Program-made: the position numbers and the translations under genes
Assembly (NCBI RefSeq): GCF_900129705.1
Contig: NZ_FQWO01000008.1
Span: forward strand, 106,932 to 170,931
Length of the DNA stretch: 64,000 nucleotides
DNA from: Flavobacterium granuli
Lineage (GTDB): Bacteria > Bacteroidota > Bacteroidia > Flavobacteriales > Flavobacteriaceae
Direction: 5' to 3'
The notes under the pieces: model-generated
What the model was told of the DNA's origin: nothing
Seen by the model: only the letters and a program-made list of their open reading frames with translations
The model's database searches: none
In this document: in pieces, positions 8,732-17,408 of the stretch
How positions within the stretch are numbered: position 1 is the stretch's first letter
Layout of the letters: each line of letters begins with the position of its first letter

Positions 8732-9820
8732 ATGTTAACAATAATAGACAAATACATCTTGAAGAGATACTTGGCCACTTTTTCGGCCATGTTGTTGATG
8801 TTTATACCTATTGGGATTATTATTGATGTTTCGGAGAAAATCAATTTCATGATTGAGAATAAGATTCCCTTTTTTGATATTGCGGTTTATTATTATAATT
8901 TCACAATTTATTTTGCCAATAACCTATTTCCGATATTCCTGTTTTTATCCATTATTTGGTTTACTTCCAAGTTGGCTAATAATACGGAGATTATTGCCAT
9001 TTTAAGTTCAGGTATTTCGTTTACCCGATTTTTACGACCATTTATTATAGGAGCTTCAATAGTATCCCTTTTTGTTTTATTCTTAGGGTTTTCAATTGTT
9101 CCGGCTGCCAACGAAGGATTTAATAATTTTAGATACACCTATCTCAAGACAGGAGGTAAGGAATTGATGCGCGGCGACAATACCGATGTGTATCGACAAA
9201 TAAGCAGCAACGAATTTTTATATGTGAATAGCTTCAATACAGAATCAAAAGTGGCATTTAATTTTGTTTTGGAAAAATTCGACAAAGAAAAGTTAGTATC
9301 AAAAATTACCGCCAGCAGAATAAAATGGAATCCAAAAGATAGTACATATACGATGTATGATTATTCAAAAAGAACCGTTGGGGAATTTGGTGATAAAATA
9401 GAGAAGGCATCGGAGAAAAATGCGAAGTTCAGTTTTGAATTGGAGGATTTGACACCGGTAGTTTATATAGCAGAAACCTTGAGTTTGAATAAACTGTACC
9501 GTTTTATTGATAAGGAAAAAAAACGAGGTTCTTCTAATATCAATGTTTACTTGGTGGTGTTGTATAAGAAATACAGTGTGCCAGTATCGGCATTTATTTT
9601 AACCGTTATTGCTGTTTCGGTTTCTTCAATGAAAAGAAGAGGAGGAATGGGAATGAATCTAACCATTGGAATTGCTGTGGCATTTGGTTTTGTTTTTTTT
9701 GATAAAATATTCGGCACTTTAGCTGAGAAGTCTACTTTTTCCCCTTTGATTGCCGTTTGGTTTCCAAATATTGTTTTTGGAATTCTGGCTATATTTTTAC
9801 TACGCAATGCAAAACGATAA
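8732..9820 (+). CDS. LptF/LptG family lipopolysaccharide export permease
   Basis: A 362-residue inner-membrane protein of the YjgP/YjgQ family, which pairs with an LptB ATPase to push lipopolysaccharide towards the Lpt bridge. The order is typical: an N-terminal LTIIDKYILKRYLATF segment, two to three membrane helices to residue ~125, a periplasmic beta domain (~130-260) and three C-terminal helices (from ~275). The motif MKRRGGMGMNLTIGI precedes the last helices. Sequence alone does not tell LptF from LptG. The downstream transporter start overlaps its end by 14 nt. Confidence 0.88.
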   Translation: MLTIIDKYILKRYLATFSAMLLMFIPIGIIIDVSEKINFMIENKIPFFDIAVYYYNFTIYFANNLFPIFLFLSIIWFTSKLANNTEIIAILSSGISFTRFLRPFIIGASIVSLFVLFLGFSIVPAANEGFNNFRYTYLKTGGKELMRGDNTDVYRQISSNEFLYVNSFNTESKVAFNFVLEKFDKEKLVSKITASRIKWNPKDSTYTMYDYSKRTVGEFGDKIEKASEKNAKFSFELEDLTPVVYIAETLSLNKLYRFIDKEKKRGSSNINVYLVVLYKKYSVPVSAFILTVIAVSVSSMKRRGGMGMNLTIGIAVAFGFVFFDKIFGTLAEKSTFSPLIAVWFPNIVFGILAIFLLRNAKR

Positions 9821-10688
9821 ATTCAAAAGTTATTTAAATCTTCATTTAATTGTTTTTATTTGGGGTTTTACCGCCATTTTAGGCGCATTAATTACTATTT
9901 CTGCCGATGCTATCGTTTGGTATCGAATGCTTTTTGCAGCAGTTTTTTTATTCTTTTTTATAGCTTTTCAAAAGAAGACTTTTCGAATTCCTTTTAAATC
10001 TTTTCTGAAATTGATTTTTGTGGGACTGTTGATTGCGTTGCATTGGATCTTTTTCTTTCATGCTATTCACGTTTCTAATGTGTCAATAACGCTTTCTGTT
10101 TTCTCGTTGGGTGCTTTTTTTGCTTCGTTGTTAGAGCCTATTTTTTATGGTAGAAAAGTGCTTTGGTATGAGGTGTTCTTCGGTTTGATAATTATGGCGG
10201 GATTAGCGATGATTATGAAAGTAGAGGTGGGCTATATGAGCGGGATGATTTTTGCCTTGGTTTCTATAATTTTAGGTGTTTTGTTTACATTGATAAATGG
10301 GAAACTGATTGAAAAACATGATGCTACTGTTATTTCTTTTTATGAATTTCTGGCGGGCATGGTTTTTATTTCTGTTTATTTTTTATATCAAAATAAGTTC
10401 TCCGTAGAGTTCTTTGATTTGAACCTTAATAACTGGATGTTGATCCTGCTTCTTGCTTCAATTTGTACGGCCTATGCTTTTACAGCTTCGGTAAAAGTAA
10501 TGGAGAAACTAAGTCCTTATACGGTGATGCTTACCACTAATTTAGAGCCTGTTTACGGTATTATTTTAGCGTATTTTATCATTGGCGGAAAAGAAAAAAT
10601 GAGCTTTTCTTTTTATGTTGGAGCCGTGATAATTATTATAACGGTTATTTTGAATGGCATTATAAAGCACAGACAGAAAGATGTTTAA
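9807..10688 (+). CDS. EamA/DMT family transporter
   Basis: A 293-residue protein with about ten transmembrane helices in two EamA repeats. It belongs to the drug/metabolite transporter superfamily, whose substrates range from amino acids to nucleotide precursors; the substrate here is unknown. I choose the ATG at 9807 because it gives the standard N-terminus (short polar stretch, then LHLIVFIWGFTAILG); an upstream ATG at 9750 would add 19 residues lying inside the permease gene. The 14-nt overlap with the preceding permease implies translational coupling. The second repeat contains SPYTVMLTTNLEPVYG, typical for the family. Confidence 0.85.
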   Translation: MQNDKFKSYLNLHLIVFIWGFTAILGALITISADAIVWYRMLFAAVFLFFFIAFQKKTFRIPFKSFLKLIFVGLLIALHWIFFFHAIHVSNVSITLSVFSLGAFFASLLEPIFYGRKVLWYEVFFGLIIMAGLAMIMKVEVGYMSGMIFALVSIILGVLFTLINGKLIEKHDATVISFYEFLAGMVFISVYFLYQNKFSVEFFDLNLNNWMLILLLASICTAYAFTASVKVMEKLSPYTVMLTTNLEPVYGIILAYFIIGGKEKMSFSFYVGAVIIIITVILNGIIKHRQKDV

Positions 10689-10698
10689 GTTGTTTTTT

Positions 10699-10766
10699 AC
10701 ATTTAATTTTGGTTTCCAATTAGAGTTTTTTTAACAGTAGGGAACAAATTAAATGTGATACCTTTG
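10699..10766 (+). promoter_or_regulatory. Promoter with an 11-bp inverted repeat
   Basis: TACCTTTG (10759-10766) is a consensus -7 box 28 nt before the next start codon. Just upstream, ACATTTAATTT (10699-10709) and AAATTAAATGT (10746-10756) form a perfect inverted repeat with a 36-nt loop. The right arm ends 2 nt before the -7 box, so it could be an operator or a terminator of the upstream gene. Confidence 0.45.
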
Positions 10767-10794
10767 CAAAGTTTTACTAATTAATAAATACAGA

Positions 10795-12723
10795 ATGCAA
10801 AAACACTTGCGCCTAAACGAGTACAAAGTCTTATTTTACAGGATAGCTTTAGCCTATTTATTTTATTTTATTGCCCGGGTTTTATTTTATTATTTCAATG
10901 CTGATTTGCTGAGAGTTGAGTCTGTTAGTGATTTTTTATCGCTTAGTTATTATGGATTGGCTTTTGATACTACAGCTATTTTATATATAAATCTGTTGTT
11001 TGTTGTTTTTTCGATTCTTCCTTTTTGGAAAAATACCAATACAGGATACCAAAAGTTTCTGTTTTATTTGTATTTCGGTACTAATTTACTGGCTTTTGCT
11101 ACTAATTTTATAGATTTTATTTACTATAAATTTACTTTTGCCCGTACTACAACTGCCGCCTTGAATGTTTTGGAACATGAAACGAATAAAACGACCTTGT
11201 TTCTTAATTTTCTTGTAGAATACTGGTATGTTTTTGCGTTGTTTGTTTTGACTTCGGCACTTTGGGTATTTTTGTATAAAAAAATAAAAGTACAGGATTT
11301 TAAACCTACAGGATATGTGCCTTATTTTAGCTTTTCTACCGTTGGGTTTTTAATAATCGTTTTATTTGTTATTGGAGGAATTCGTGGTGGTGATTTCAAG
11401 AAATCCACGCGACCGATTAATCTGTTGGATGCCAGTCGTAATGTGAAAAATATTGTACATTCGGATATTGTTTTGAATACCCCTTTTGCTATAATTCGAA
11501 CTTTGTTCTCTAATAGTTTTTTAAAGGTGGACTATCCTGAGGTCAATCCGCAAGTTATTGCTGATAAAATTCAGCCTGTAAAAAGCTATCATAACAATCC
11601 GAAAACCAAGCCGAACGTAGTGGTTTTTATTCTGGAGAGTTATGGACGCGAATATATTGGTGCTTTTAATAAAAAATCGAATATTCCGGATTATAAAAGT
11701 CATGCGCCTTTTTTGGATTCTTTGGCACAGCATAGTATGATTTTTACCAATGCTTATGCTAATGGAAGACAGTCCATTCACGGGATGTCATCTGTTTTGG
11801 CTGGAATTCCTTCGTTTAAGGATGCTTTTACTTCTTCGCCTTATCCAAAACAAAAAATAGAGTCGCTTGTTTCTACTTTAAAAGGAGAAGGATACAATAC
11901 TTCCTTTTTTCATGGTGCGGCCAATGGTTCTATGGGATTTTTAGGTTTTAGTAAAATTCTGGGAATAGATGATTATTATGGAAGGACAGAGTTTAATGAT
12001 GATTCTCAGTTTGATGGTTTTTGGGGGATTTGGGATGAGCCTTTTCTGCAGTATATGAAAAAAACTTTGGATACAAAGAAAACACCGTTTTTCGCTTCTG
12101 TTTTTACTGTTTCCTCACACGAGCCTTATGTTATTCCAGAGAAGTATAAAAAGCGTTTTCACGAGGGAGGCGTTCCTATTCATAAAGCTGTCGAGTATAC
12201 AGATTATGCAGTGAAACGTTTCTTCGAAGAGGCCAAAAAAGAACCTTGGTTTGAGAACACCATATTTGTGATGGTGGCAGATCATTGTAATCAAATTTAC
12301 TATGATGAGTATCAAAAACCGATAAATCGTTTTGCGGTGCCCATATTAATTTATAAACCAAATAGTAGTTATGTGGGAGTCGATGAAGATTTAGCACAGC
12401 AAATCGATATTTATCCTACTATTTTAGATATGATAGGTTATGATAAGCCTTTTAGAAGCTGGGGTAGAAGTTTGTTGGATAAAAAAAGCTCAATTCCATT
12501 TGTAATAAACTCTACCGGAAATATTTATCAATTCGCAAAGGGAAATTACATTTGTACATTTGACGGAAAGAAAGCCCTTGGTTTTTATGATAAAGAGGAT
12601 AAAGCATTGAAGCATAATTTAATAAAGAAAAGAAATGCTGAAATGGATGAAATTGAGTTAAACTGCAAGGCTTTTATTCAAGATTATATGGAAAGAGTGG
12701 TCGATAAAAAACTGGATAAGTAG
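10795..12723 (+). CDS. LtaS-like membrane protein with alkaline phosphatase/sulfatase fold
   Basis: A 642-residue protein with five N-terminal membrane helices (to about residue 205) and a large extracytoplasmic catalytic domain (about 260-620) of the sulfatase/phosphoglycerol transferase type. Visible metal and nucleophile motifs are VVFILESYGREY, the nucleophile region NGRQSIHGMSSVLAG and VADHCN. Relatives such as LtaS and OpgB move phosphoglycerol, and others move phosphoethanolamine, onto envelope glycans or lipids. In Flavobacteria the acceptor is unknown, so I would not call this a sulfatase that acts on the neighbouring glycans. It is transcribed alone. Confidence 0.85.
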   Translation: MQKHLRLNEYKVLFYRIALAYLFYFIARVLFYYFNADLLRVESVSDFLSLSYYGLAFDTTAILYINLLFVVFSILPFWKNTNTGYQKFLFYLYFGTNLLAFATNFIDFIYYKFTFARTTTAALNVLEHETNKTTLFLNFLVEYWYVFALFVLTSALWVFLYKKIKVQDFKPTGYVPYFSFSTVGFLIIVLFVIGGIRGGDFKKSTRPINLLDASRNVKNIVHSDIVLNTPFAIIRTLFSNSFLKVDYPEVNPQVIADKIQPVKSYHNNPKTKPNVVVFILESYGREYIGAFNKKSNIPDYKSHAPFLDSLAQHSMIFTNAYANGRQSIHGMSSVLAGIPSFKDAFTSSPYPKQKIESLVSTLKGEGYNTSFFHGAANGSMGFLGFSKILGIDDYYGRTEFNDDSQFDGFWGIWDEPFLQYMKKTLDTKKTPFFASVFTVSSHEPYVIPEKYKKRFHEGGVPIHKAVEYTDYAVKRFFEEAKKEPWFENTIFVMVADHCNQIYYDEYQKPINRFAVPILIYKPNSSYVGVDEDLAQQIDIYPTILDMIGYDKPFRSWGRSLLDKKSSIPFVINSTGNIYQFAKGNYICTFDGKKALGFYDKEDKALKHNLIKKRNAEMDEIELNCKAFIQDYMERVVDKKLDK

Positions 12724-12902
12724 TAATTGGCTTATGTTCTTTGTGTTAAAGAATCAATAAATTAATTTCTGGCTATTATTTTTTAAAATTAAATCAAAAG
12801 CTGTCCTCAAGTATTGCTTTGACTTTGAAGTAAATTGCAAATTCAGACCGATAGTTTTAGGACATAAATTAAAAATATAGCTTTATGAACGATATAATAT
12901 TT

Positions 12903-12910
12903 TATATTTG
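12903..12910 (+). promoter_or_regulatory. -7 box of accA
   Basis: TATATTTG matches TAnnTTTG and lies 34 nt before the accA start codon. Confidence 0.55.
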
Positions 12911-12944
12911 CAGTCCAAAATAAAAACAAAAACGCACAAATCCT

Positions 12945-13898
12945 ATGGAATATTTAGATTTTGAGCTTCCGATAAAAGAACTAGAAGATCAGTTAGATAA
13001 ATGCCTTGTTATTGGTCAGGAGTCAGATGTTGACGTTACAGATACTTGTAAACAAATCAACAAAAAACTAATAGATACTAAGAAGAAGATTTACAAAAAT
13101 TTGACGGCATGGCAAAGGGTACAATTGTCCAGACATCCAAGTCGTCCGTACACAATGGACCATATCAATGCGCTTTGCGGAGATAGTTTTCTTGAACTTT
13201 TTGGAGATAGAAACTTCAAAGACGATAAAGCCATGGTTGGTGGATTGGGTAAAATTGGAGGACAATCGTTTATGATTGTTGGTCAACAAAAAGGCTATAA
13301 TACAAAGACAAGACAATACAGAAACTTTGGGATGGCAAATCCTGAAGGATACCGTAAAGCATTGCGATTGATGAAAATGGCTGAAAAATTTGGAATTCCG
13401 GTTATAACGCTCATCGATACTCCGGGTGCTTATCCTGGACTTGAAGCTGAAGAACGTGGACAAGGGGAAGCCATTGCCAGAAATATCTTTGAGATGGTTC
13501 GTCTTAAGGTGCCTATTATTACAATTATTGTAGGTGAAGGTGCTTCTGGTGGTGCTTTGGGAATTGGTGTTGGAGACCGAGTTTATATGTTAGAAAATAC
13601 TTGGTATTCTGTTATTTCTCCTGAATCTTGCTCTTCTATTTTATGGAAAAGTTGGGAATATAAAGAAATAGCTGCTGAAGCTTTGAAATTGACTTCTTCA
13701 GACATGAAAAAGCAAAAACTGATTGATGATATTATACCTGAACCATTAGGTGGAGCGCATTACGACAGAGAGGCTACTTTTAAGACAGTGGAGCATTATA
13801 TTATGAAAGGTTATAATGAATTGAAAGACTTATCAACAGCAGATCTAATCGCTCAGAGAATGGATAAATACTGTAAAATGGGCGAATACAAGGAGTAA
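12945..13898 (+). CDS. accA: Acetyl-CoA carboxylase carboxyltransferase subunit alpha
   Basis: This 317-residue subunit, with AccD, moves the carboxyl group from biotin to acetyl-CoA to give malonyl-CoA for fatty acid synthesis. The family hallmarks are the [11 protein letters not shown] and [10 protein letters not shown] segments, the [23 protein letters not shown] signature, and [18 protein letters not shown]. Length is standard and there is no sign of damage. It is a single-gene transcript ended by a good hairpin. Confidence 0.96.
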   Translation: MEYLDFELPIKELEDQLDKCLVIGQESDVDVTDTCKQINKKLIDTKKKIYKNLTAWQRVQLSRHPSRPYTMDHINALCGDSFLELFGDRNFKDDKAMVGGLGKIGGQSFMIVGQQKGYNTKTRQYRNFGMANPEGYRKALRLMKMAEKFGIPVITLIDTPGAYPGLEAEERGQGEAIARNIFEMVRLKVPIITIIVGEGASGGALGIGVGDRVYMLENTWYSVISPESCSSILWKSWEYKEIAAEALKLTSSDMKKQKLIDDIIPEPLGGAHYDREATFKTVEHYIMKGYNELKDLSTADLIAQRMDKYCKMGEYKE

Positions 13899-13914
13899 AA
13901 TCTTACATTTTTGT

Positions 13915-13951
13915 AAAAAATCCGAAGCCTTGTTGTTTCGGATTTTTTTTT
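13915..13951 (+). terminator. Terminator of accA
   Basis: TCCGAA (13921-13926) pairs with TTCGGA across an 11-nt loop, with A6 before and T8 after it. Confidence 0.85.
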
Positions 13952-14038
13952 GGTTGTAAACAAAATTTGAGTACTTATAAACAATTCTTTGTGATAACTC
14001 AATAGCATTTTTTTTTAATTTTATGGTACATTCGCTAT

Positions 14039-15583
14039 ATGGAAAACTTCAAAAATATTAGTCCTGTTAAGGTAGATAAAACAACAATTATAAGCCTGGA
14101 AAAGGGGAAGTTACCACCACAGGCTATCGAGCTGGAAGAGGCAGTGCTTGGTGCTATGATGATTGATAAAAAAGGAGTTGACGATGTAATTGACATCTTG
14201 CAACCGGACGCTTTTTATAAAGAGGCACACAAACATATTTTTGAAGCAATAGTTCAATTATTTACAGATACACAGCCAATTGATTTATTGACCGTTTCGG
14301 CTCAATTAAGAAAAAACGCAAAACTAGATTTAGCGGGAGGTGATTTCTATTTGATTCAATTGACGCAAAAAATTTCTTCATCGGCCCATATTGAGTTTCA
14401 CTCTAGAATTATTCTGCAGAAATTTATTCAGCGAAGTTTAATTCGAATCTCATCGGAGATTATCGAAGATTCCTATGATGATACTGCAGATGTTTTTGAT
14501 TTATTGGATAAAGCCGAATCAAAACTGTACGAAGTTACTCAGGGTAATATTAAGCGTAGTTCTGAAACGGCTCAGAGTTTAGTATTACAGGCTAAAAAAA
14601 GAATTGAAGAAATAGCAGGGCAAGAAGGATTAAGTGGAGTAGCGACCGGTTTTGAGAAATTAGATAAATTAACTTCTGGATGGCAACCAAGTGATTTAAT
14701 TATTATTGCGGCTAGACCTGCGATGGGAAAAACGGCCTTTGTATTATCGATGGCTCGAAATATGGCTATTGATTTTGGAATGCCTGTAGCATTGTTTTCG
14801 CTGGAAATGGCATCCGTGCAGTTAATCACCCGTTTGATTTCTTCCGAAACGGGATTGTCTTCCGAAAAATTACGTACTGGAAAACTCGAAAAACACGAAT
14901 GGGAGCAATTAAGTACAAAAGTGAAAAACTTAGAAAAAGCACCACTTTTTATTGATGATACTCCTTCGTTATCGATTTTTGATTTAAGGGCCAAAGCAAG
15001 GCGTTTAGTTTCGCAACACGGAATACGAATTATAATTGTAGATTATTTGCAGTTGATGACTGCCGGAGGAAGCGGAAAAGGCGGAGGAAACAGGGAACAG
15101 GAAATTTCGACAATTTCTCGTAACTTAAAGGCATTGGCTAAGGAATTGAATGTTCCGGTTATTGCGCTTTCTCAATTATCGCGTGCGGTAGAGACGCGTG
15201 GATCCAGTAAAAGACCTTTGCTTTCTGACCTTCGTGAATCGGGAGCGATTGAGCAAGATGCTGATATTGTTTCGTTTTTATATCGTCCGGAATATTATAA
15301 AATTGACGAGTGGGATGATGATGAAGCTTCTCCAACTGCCGGACAGGCTGAAATAATGATTGCCAAACACCGTAATGGTGGTATTGAAAACGTACGTTTG
15401 AAATTTATTGGACATCTTGGTAAATTTGATAATTTAGAAGATTACAGTGGGAATTATGATGATTTGCCATCGTCTATGAATCAAGATGAAAATCCTTTTG
15501 CTACTAAAAATTTGCCATCAGCACATGAGGCTTTTGGAAGTAATTTAAATGATGATGATGACGATAGTGATATGCCGTTCTAA
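14039..15583 (+). CDS. dnaB: Replicative DNA helicase
   Basis: This 514-residue hexameric helicase unwinds DNA ahead of the replisome. The N-terminal DnaB domain begins around residue 22 (PPQAIELEEAVLGAMM), and the RecA-like domain carries Walker A ARPAMGKT, Walker B IIIVDYLQLM, the SQLSRAVETR segment and LRESGAIEQDAD. There is no intein, which some dnaB genes carry. The C-terminus has the acidic DDDDDSDMPF tail common in Bacteroidota. A likely -7 box TACATTCG lies at 14027-14034. Confidence 0.96.
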   Translation: MENFKNISPVKVDKTTIISLEKGKLPPQAIELEEAVLGAMMIDKKGVDDVIDILQPDAFYKEAHKHIFEAIVQLFTDTQPIDLLTVSAQLRKNAKLDLAGGDFYLIQLTQKISSSAHIEFHSRIILQKFIQRSLIRISSEIIEDSYDDTADVFDLLDKAESKLYEVTQGNIKRSSETAQSLVLQAKKRIEEIAGQEGLSGVATGFEKLDKLTSGWQPSDLIIIAARPAMGKTAFVLSMARNMAIDFGMPVALFSLEMASVQLITRLISSETGLSSEKLRTGKLEKHEWEQLSTKVKNLEKAPLFIDDTPSLSIFDLRAKARRLVSQHGIRIIIVDYLQLMTAGGSGKGGGNREQEISTISRNLKALAKELNVPVIALSQLSRAVETRGSSKRPLLSDLRESGAIEQDADIVSFLYRPEYYKIDEWDDDEASPTAGQAEIMIAKHRNGGIENVRLKFIGHLGKFDNLEDYSGNYDDLPSSMNQDENPFATKNLPSAHEAFGSNLNDDDDDSDMPF

Positions 15584-15591
15584 AAAAAAAG

Positions 15592-15623
15592 AAAAATCCA
15601 TTAGAAATAATGGATTTTTTTTT
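15592..15623 (+). terminator. Terminator of dnaB
   Basis: AAAATCCATTA pairs with TAATGGATTTT across a GAAA loop and is followed by a T tract; it starts 9 nt past the dnaB stop. Confidence 0.88.
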
Positions 15624-15741
15624 GCCTGAATTCTGAATATGATGAATGAATTTCATTCGTTTAGTGTTATTATTGAGTTTTACGGTAAGTATGAATGCGT
15701 TAAAAAGCAAGGTTTTGAGGCGTTTAAATCGTATGCTTTTA

Positions 15742-15749
15742 TATCTTTG
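15742..15749 (+). promoter_or_regulatory. -7 box of the exported protein gene
   Basis: TATCTTTG matches the Bacteroidota -7 consensus and lies 18 nt before the ATG at 15767. Confidence 0.5.
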
Positions 15750-15766
15750 ATAGAAAATAGTTTAAA

Positions 15767-17029
15767 ATGATGTTCAAAAGAGTATTATGTTTTCTTTTCT
15801 TGCTGATTTCAATAATGGCTAAAGCTTCCTTTATTCTGTTACCAATGGATGAAAAGACGCAAAAAAATCATCTTAAAGCTTATGGAATCACCTTTTGGTG
15901 TTTAGAAAAAAACTATAAAGCCAGCTGGTTGCTCAATTACCGTGGCGGATCGTTTTTACTTCCTGATGTATTAGAAATACGCAAAGAATGTCAGATTCGT
16001 GGCGTTAGTTTTGAAATCCTATCTGATGCTGAGCAAACCAATATATTGAACGAGATAGGCAGTCCTTCGCAAAATATGGAAGCGGTTATCCTGGAAAAAG
16101 CTCCTAGAATTGCCGTTTATACCCCTAAAGGAAAACAGCCTTGGGATGATGCTGTTACACTGGTTTTAACCTATGCTGAAATCCCTTTTACGGCTATATA
16201 TGATGAAGAGGTTTTAAGTGATCAATTGCTGCTTTATGACTGGTTGCATTTGCATCATGAAGATTTTACGGGGCAGTACGGGAAGTTTTTTGGTACTTAC
16301 AAAAATGCGCCTTGGTATATTGAGCAAAAAAATGAGGCAGAGCTTTTAGCGTCCAAATTGGGCTATACAAAAGTCTCGCAAGAGAAAAGTGCTGTTGCTA
16401 AAAAAATCAGGGATTTTGTCATTGGTGGCGGATTCATGTTTGCCATGTGTTCTGCTACTGATAGTTTTGATATTGCTTTGGTTGCTGATGGGGTTGACAT
16501 TTGTGAATCCATGTTTGATGGAGATCAGAGCGATGCCAATTATCAGTCCAAAATGAATTTTGCTAATTCCTTTGCCTTTAAAGATTTTACCTTGGAAAGA
16601 AAGCCAGAAAGATATGAATTTTCAGATATTGATATGACAGATAAAAGAAGAATTCAGGTGGATAAAGATTATTTTAGTCTAATGGATTTTTCGGCAAAAT
16701 GGGATCCTATTCCTAGTATGCTGTGTCAAAATCATACCCAACTGGTGAAAGGATTTATGGGGCAAACGACTTCTTTTGATTCCAGTCTTATTAAATCTAA
16801 TGTATTGATTATGGGTACTTGCGAACTGAACGGAGAAGCGCGATATATTCATGGTGAGAAAGGAAAGGGAATGTTTACTTTTTATGGCGGTCATGATCCC
16901 GAGGATTATCAGCATCAGGTAGGTGATGCGCCCACAGTTTTGGATCTGCATCCCAATTCGCCAGGATATCGTCTGATTCTGAATAATGTGCTGTTTCCTG
17001 CAGCCAGGAAGAAGAAACAAAAAACATAA
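15767..17029 (+). CDS. Conserved exported protein (often labelled asparagine synthetase B in Flavobacteria)
   Basis: A 420-residue protein with an N-terminal signal peptide (about residues 1-22, ending AKAS). It resembles a conserved Bacteroidota protein that databases often call asparagine synthetase B. I see none of the asparagine synthetase landmarks: no N-terminal catalytic cysteine, and no SGGxDS pyrophosphate loop. The segments APRIAVYTPKGKQPWDDAV and VIGGGFMFAMCSATDSFDIAL suggest instead a glutamine-amidotransferase-like or ThuA-like Rossmann fold. Function is unknown. The gene could also start at the ATG at 15770. Confidence 0.6.
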   Translation: MMFKRVLCFLFLLISIMAKASFILLPMDEKTQKNHLKAYGITFWCLEKNYKASWLLNYRGGSFLLPDVLEIRKECQIRGVSFEILSDAEQTNILNEIGSPSQNMEAVILEKAPRIAVYTPKGKQPWDDAVTLVLTYAEIPFTAIYDEEVLSDQLLLYDWLHLHHEDFTGQYGKFFGTYKNAPWYIEQKNEAELLASKLGYTKVSQEKSAVAKKIRDFVIGGGFMFAMCSATDSFDIALVADGVDICESMFDGDQSDANYQSKMNFANSFAFKDFTLERKPERYEFSDIDMTDKRRIQVDKDYFSLMDFSAKWDPIPSMLCQNHTQLVKGFMGQTTSFDSSLIKSNVLIMGTCELNGEARYIHGEKGKGMFTFYGGHDPEDYQHQVGDAPTVLDLHPNSPGYRLILNNVLFPAARKKKQKT

Positions 17030-17045
17030 ATATTGATTTAACCTT

Positions 17046-17077
17046 TAAAAGCCAATCATTTGTGATTGGCTTTTTTG
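17046..17077 (+). terminator. Strong terminator before the glycan locus
   Basis: AAAAGCCAATCA pairs perfectly with TGATTGGCTTTT across TTTG and is followed by T residues. It separates the core-gene segment from the glycan locus. Confidence 0.9.
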
Positions 17078-17110
17078 TTTTTAGTGATAAATCACGGTTT
17101 TTTGGTAATT

Positions 17111-17206
17111 AAAATAGGATATTCTCTGGCAGTGGGAGTTTTTTTTGGAAATAAAAAAAAACTGGTAGGGACTGGTATATTTTATAGCTAAAGTATCCTA
17201 TTTTTG
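17111..17206 (+). promoter_or_regulatory. Promoter of the GH2-GH20-GH123-GH27 cluster with ACTGGTA direct repeats
   Basis: ACTGGTA occurs at 17161-17167 and 17171-17177, a direct repeat with a 10-bp period. TATTTTTG at 17199-17206 is a -7 box, 38 bp from the start of the first repeat. The same arrangement occurs upstream of the GH20 gene at 55528. In addition AAAATAGGATA (17111-17121) and TATCCTATTTT (17194-17204) form a perfect inverted repeat whose right arm overlaps the -7 box. The message would have a ~195-nt leader. The rest of the 17030-17408 gap holds only T-rich and A-rich stretches. Confidence 0.6.
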
Positions 17207-17408
17207 GATTTGGTTTTTTTTTAAATGGAAATAAAATATCGTTAAATAAATGATATTGTAAATCTATTCAGTAAATAAATGCAAATAATAAGTTTTTTGT
17301 GTTAATTAAAAAGCAGCAGTTGTTATTTGTTGATGATTGATTTTGTAGTCATATTGAAATAAAACCGAATAGTGAGAGACAGCTAAGTCTACTAATTTAA
17401 AACTAAAA

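Noticed and set aside
9750..9806. Upstream start for the EamA transporter
   Set aside because: It would encode 19 residues within the permease gene that are not part of the family N-terminus.
10795..12723. Sulfatase for sulfated glycans
   Set aside because: No Cys/Ser-x-Pro-x-Arg formylglycine motif; five membrane helices and LtaS-like motifs instead.
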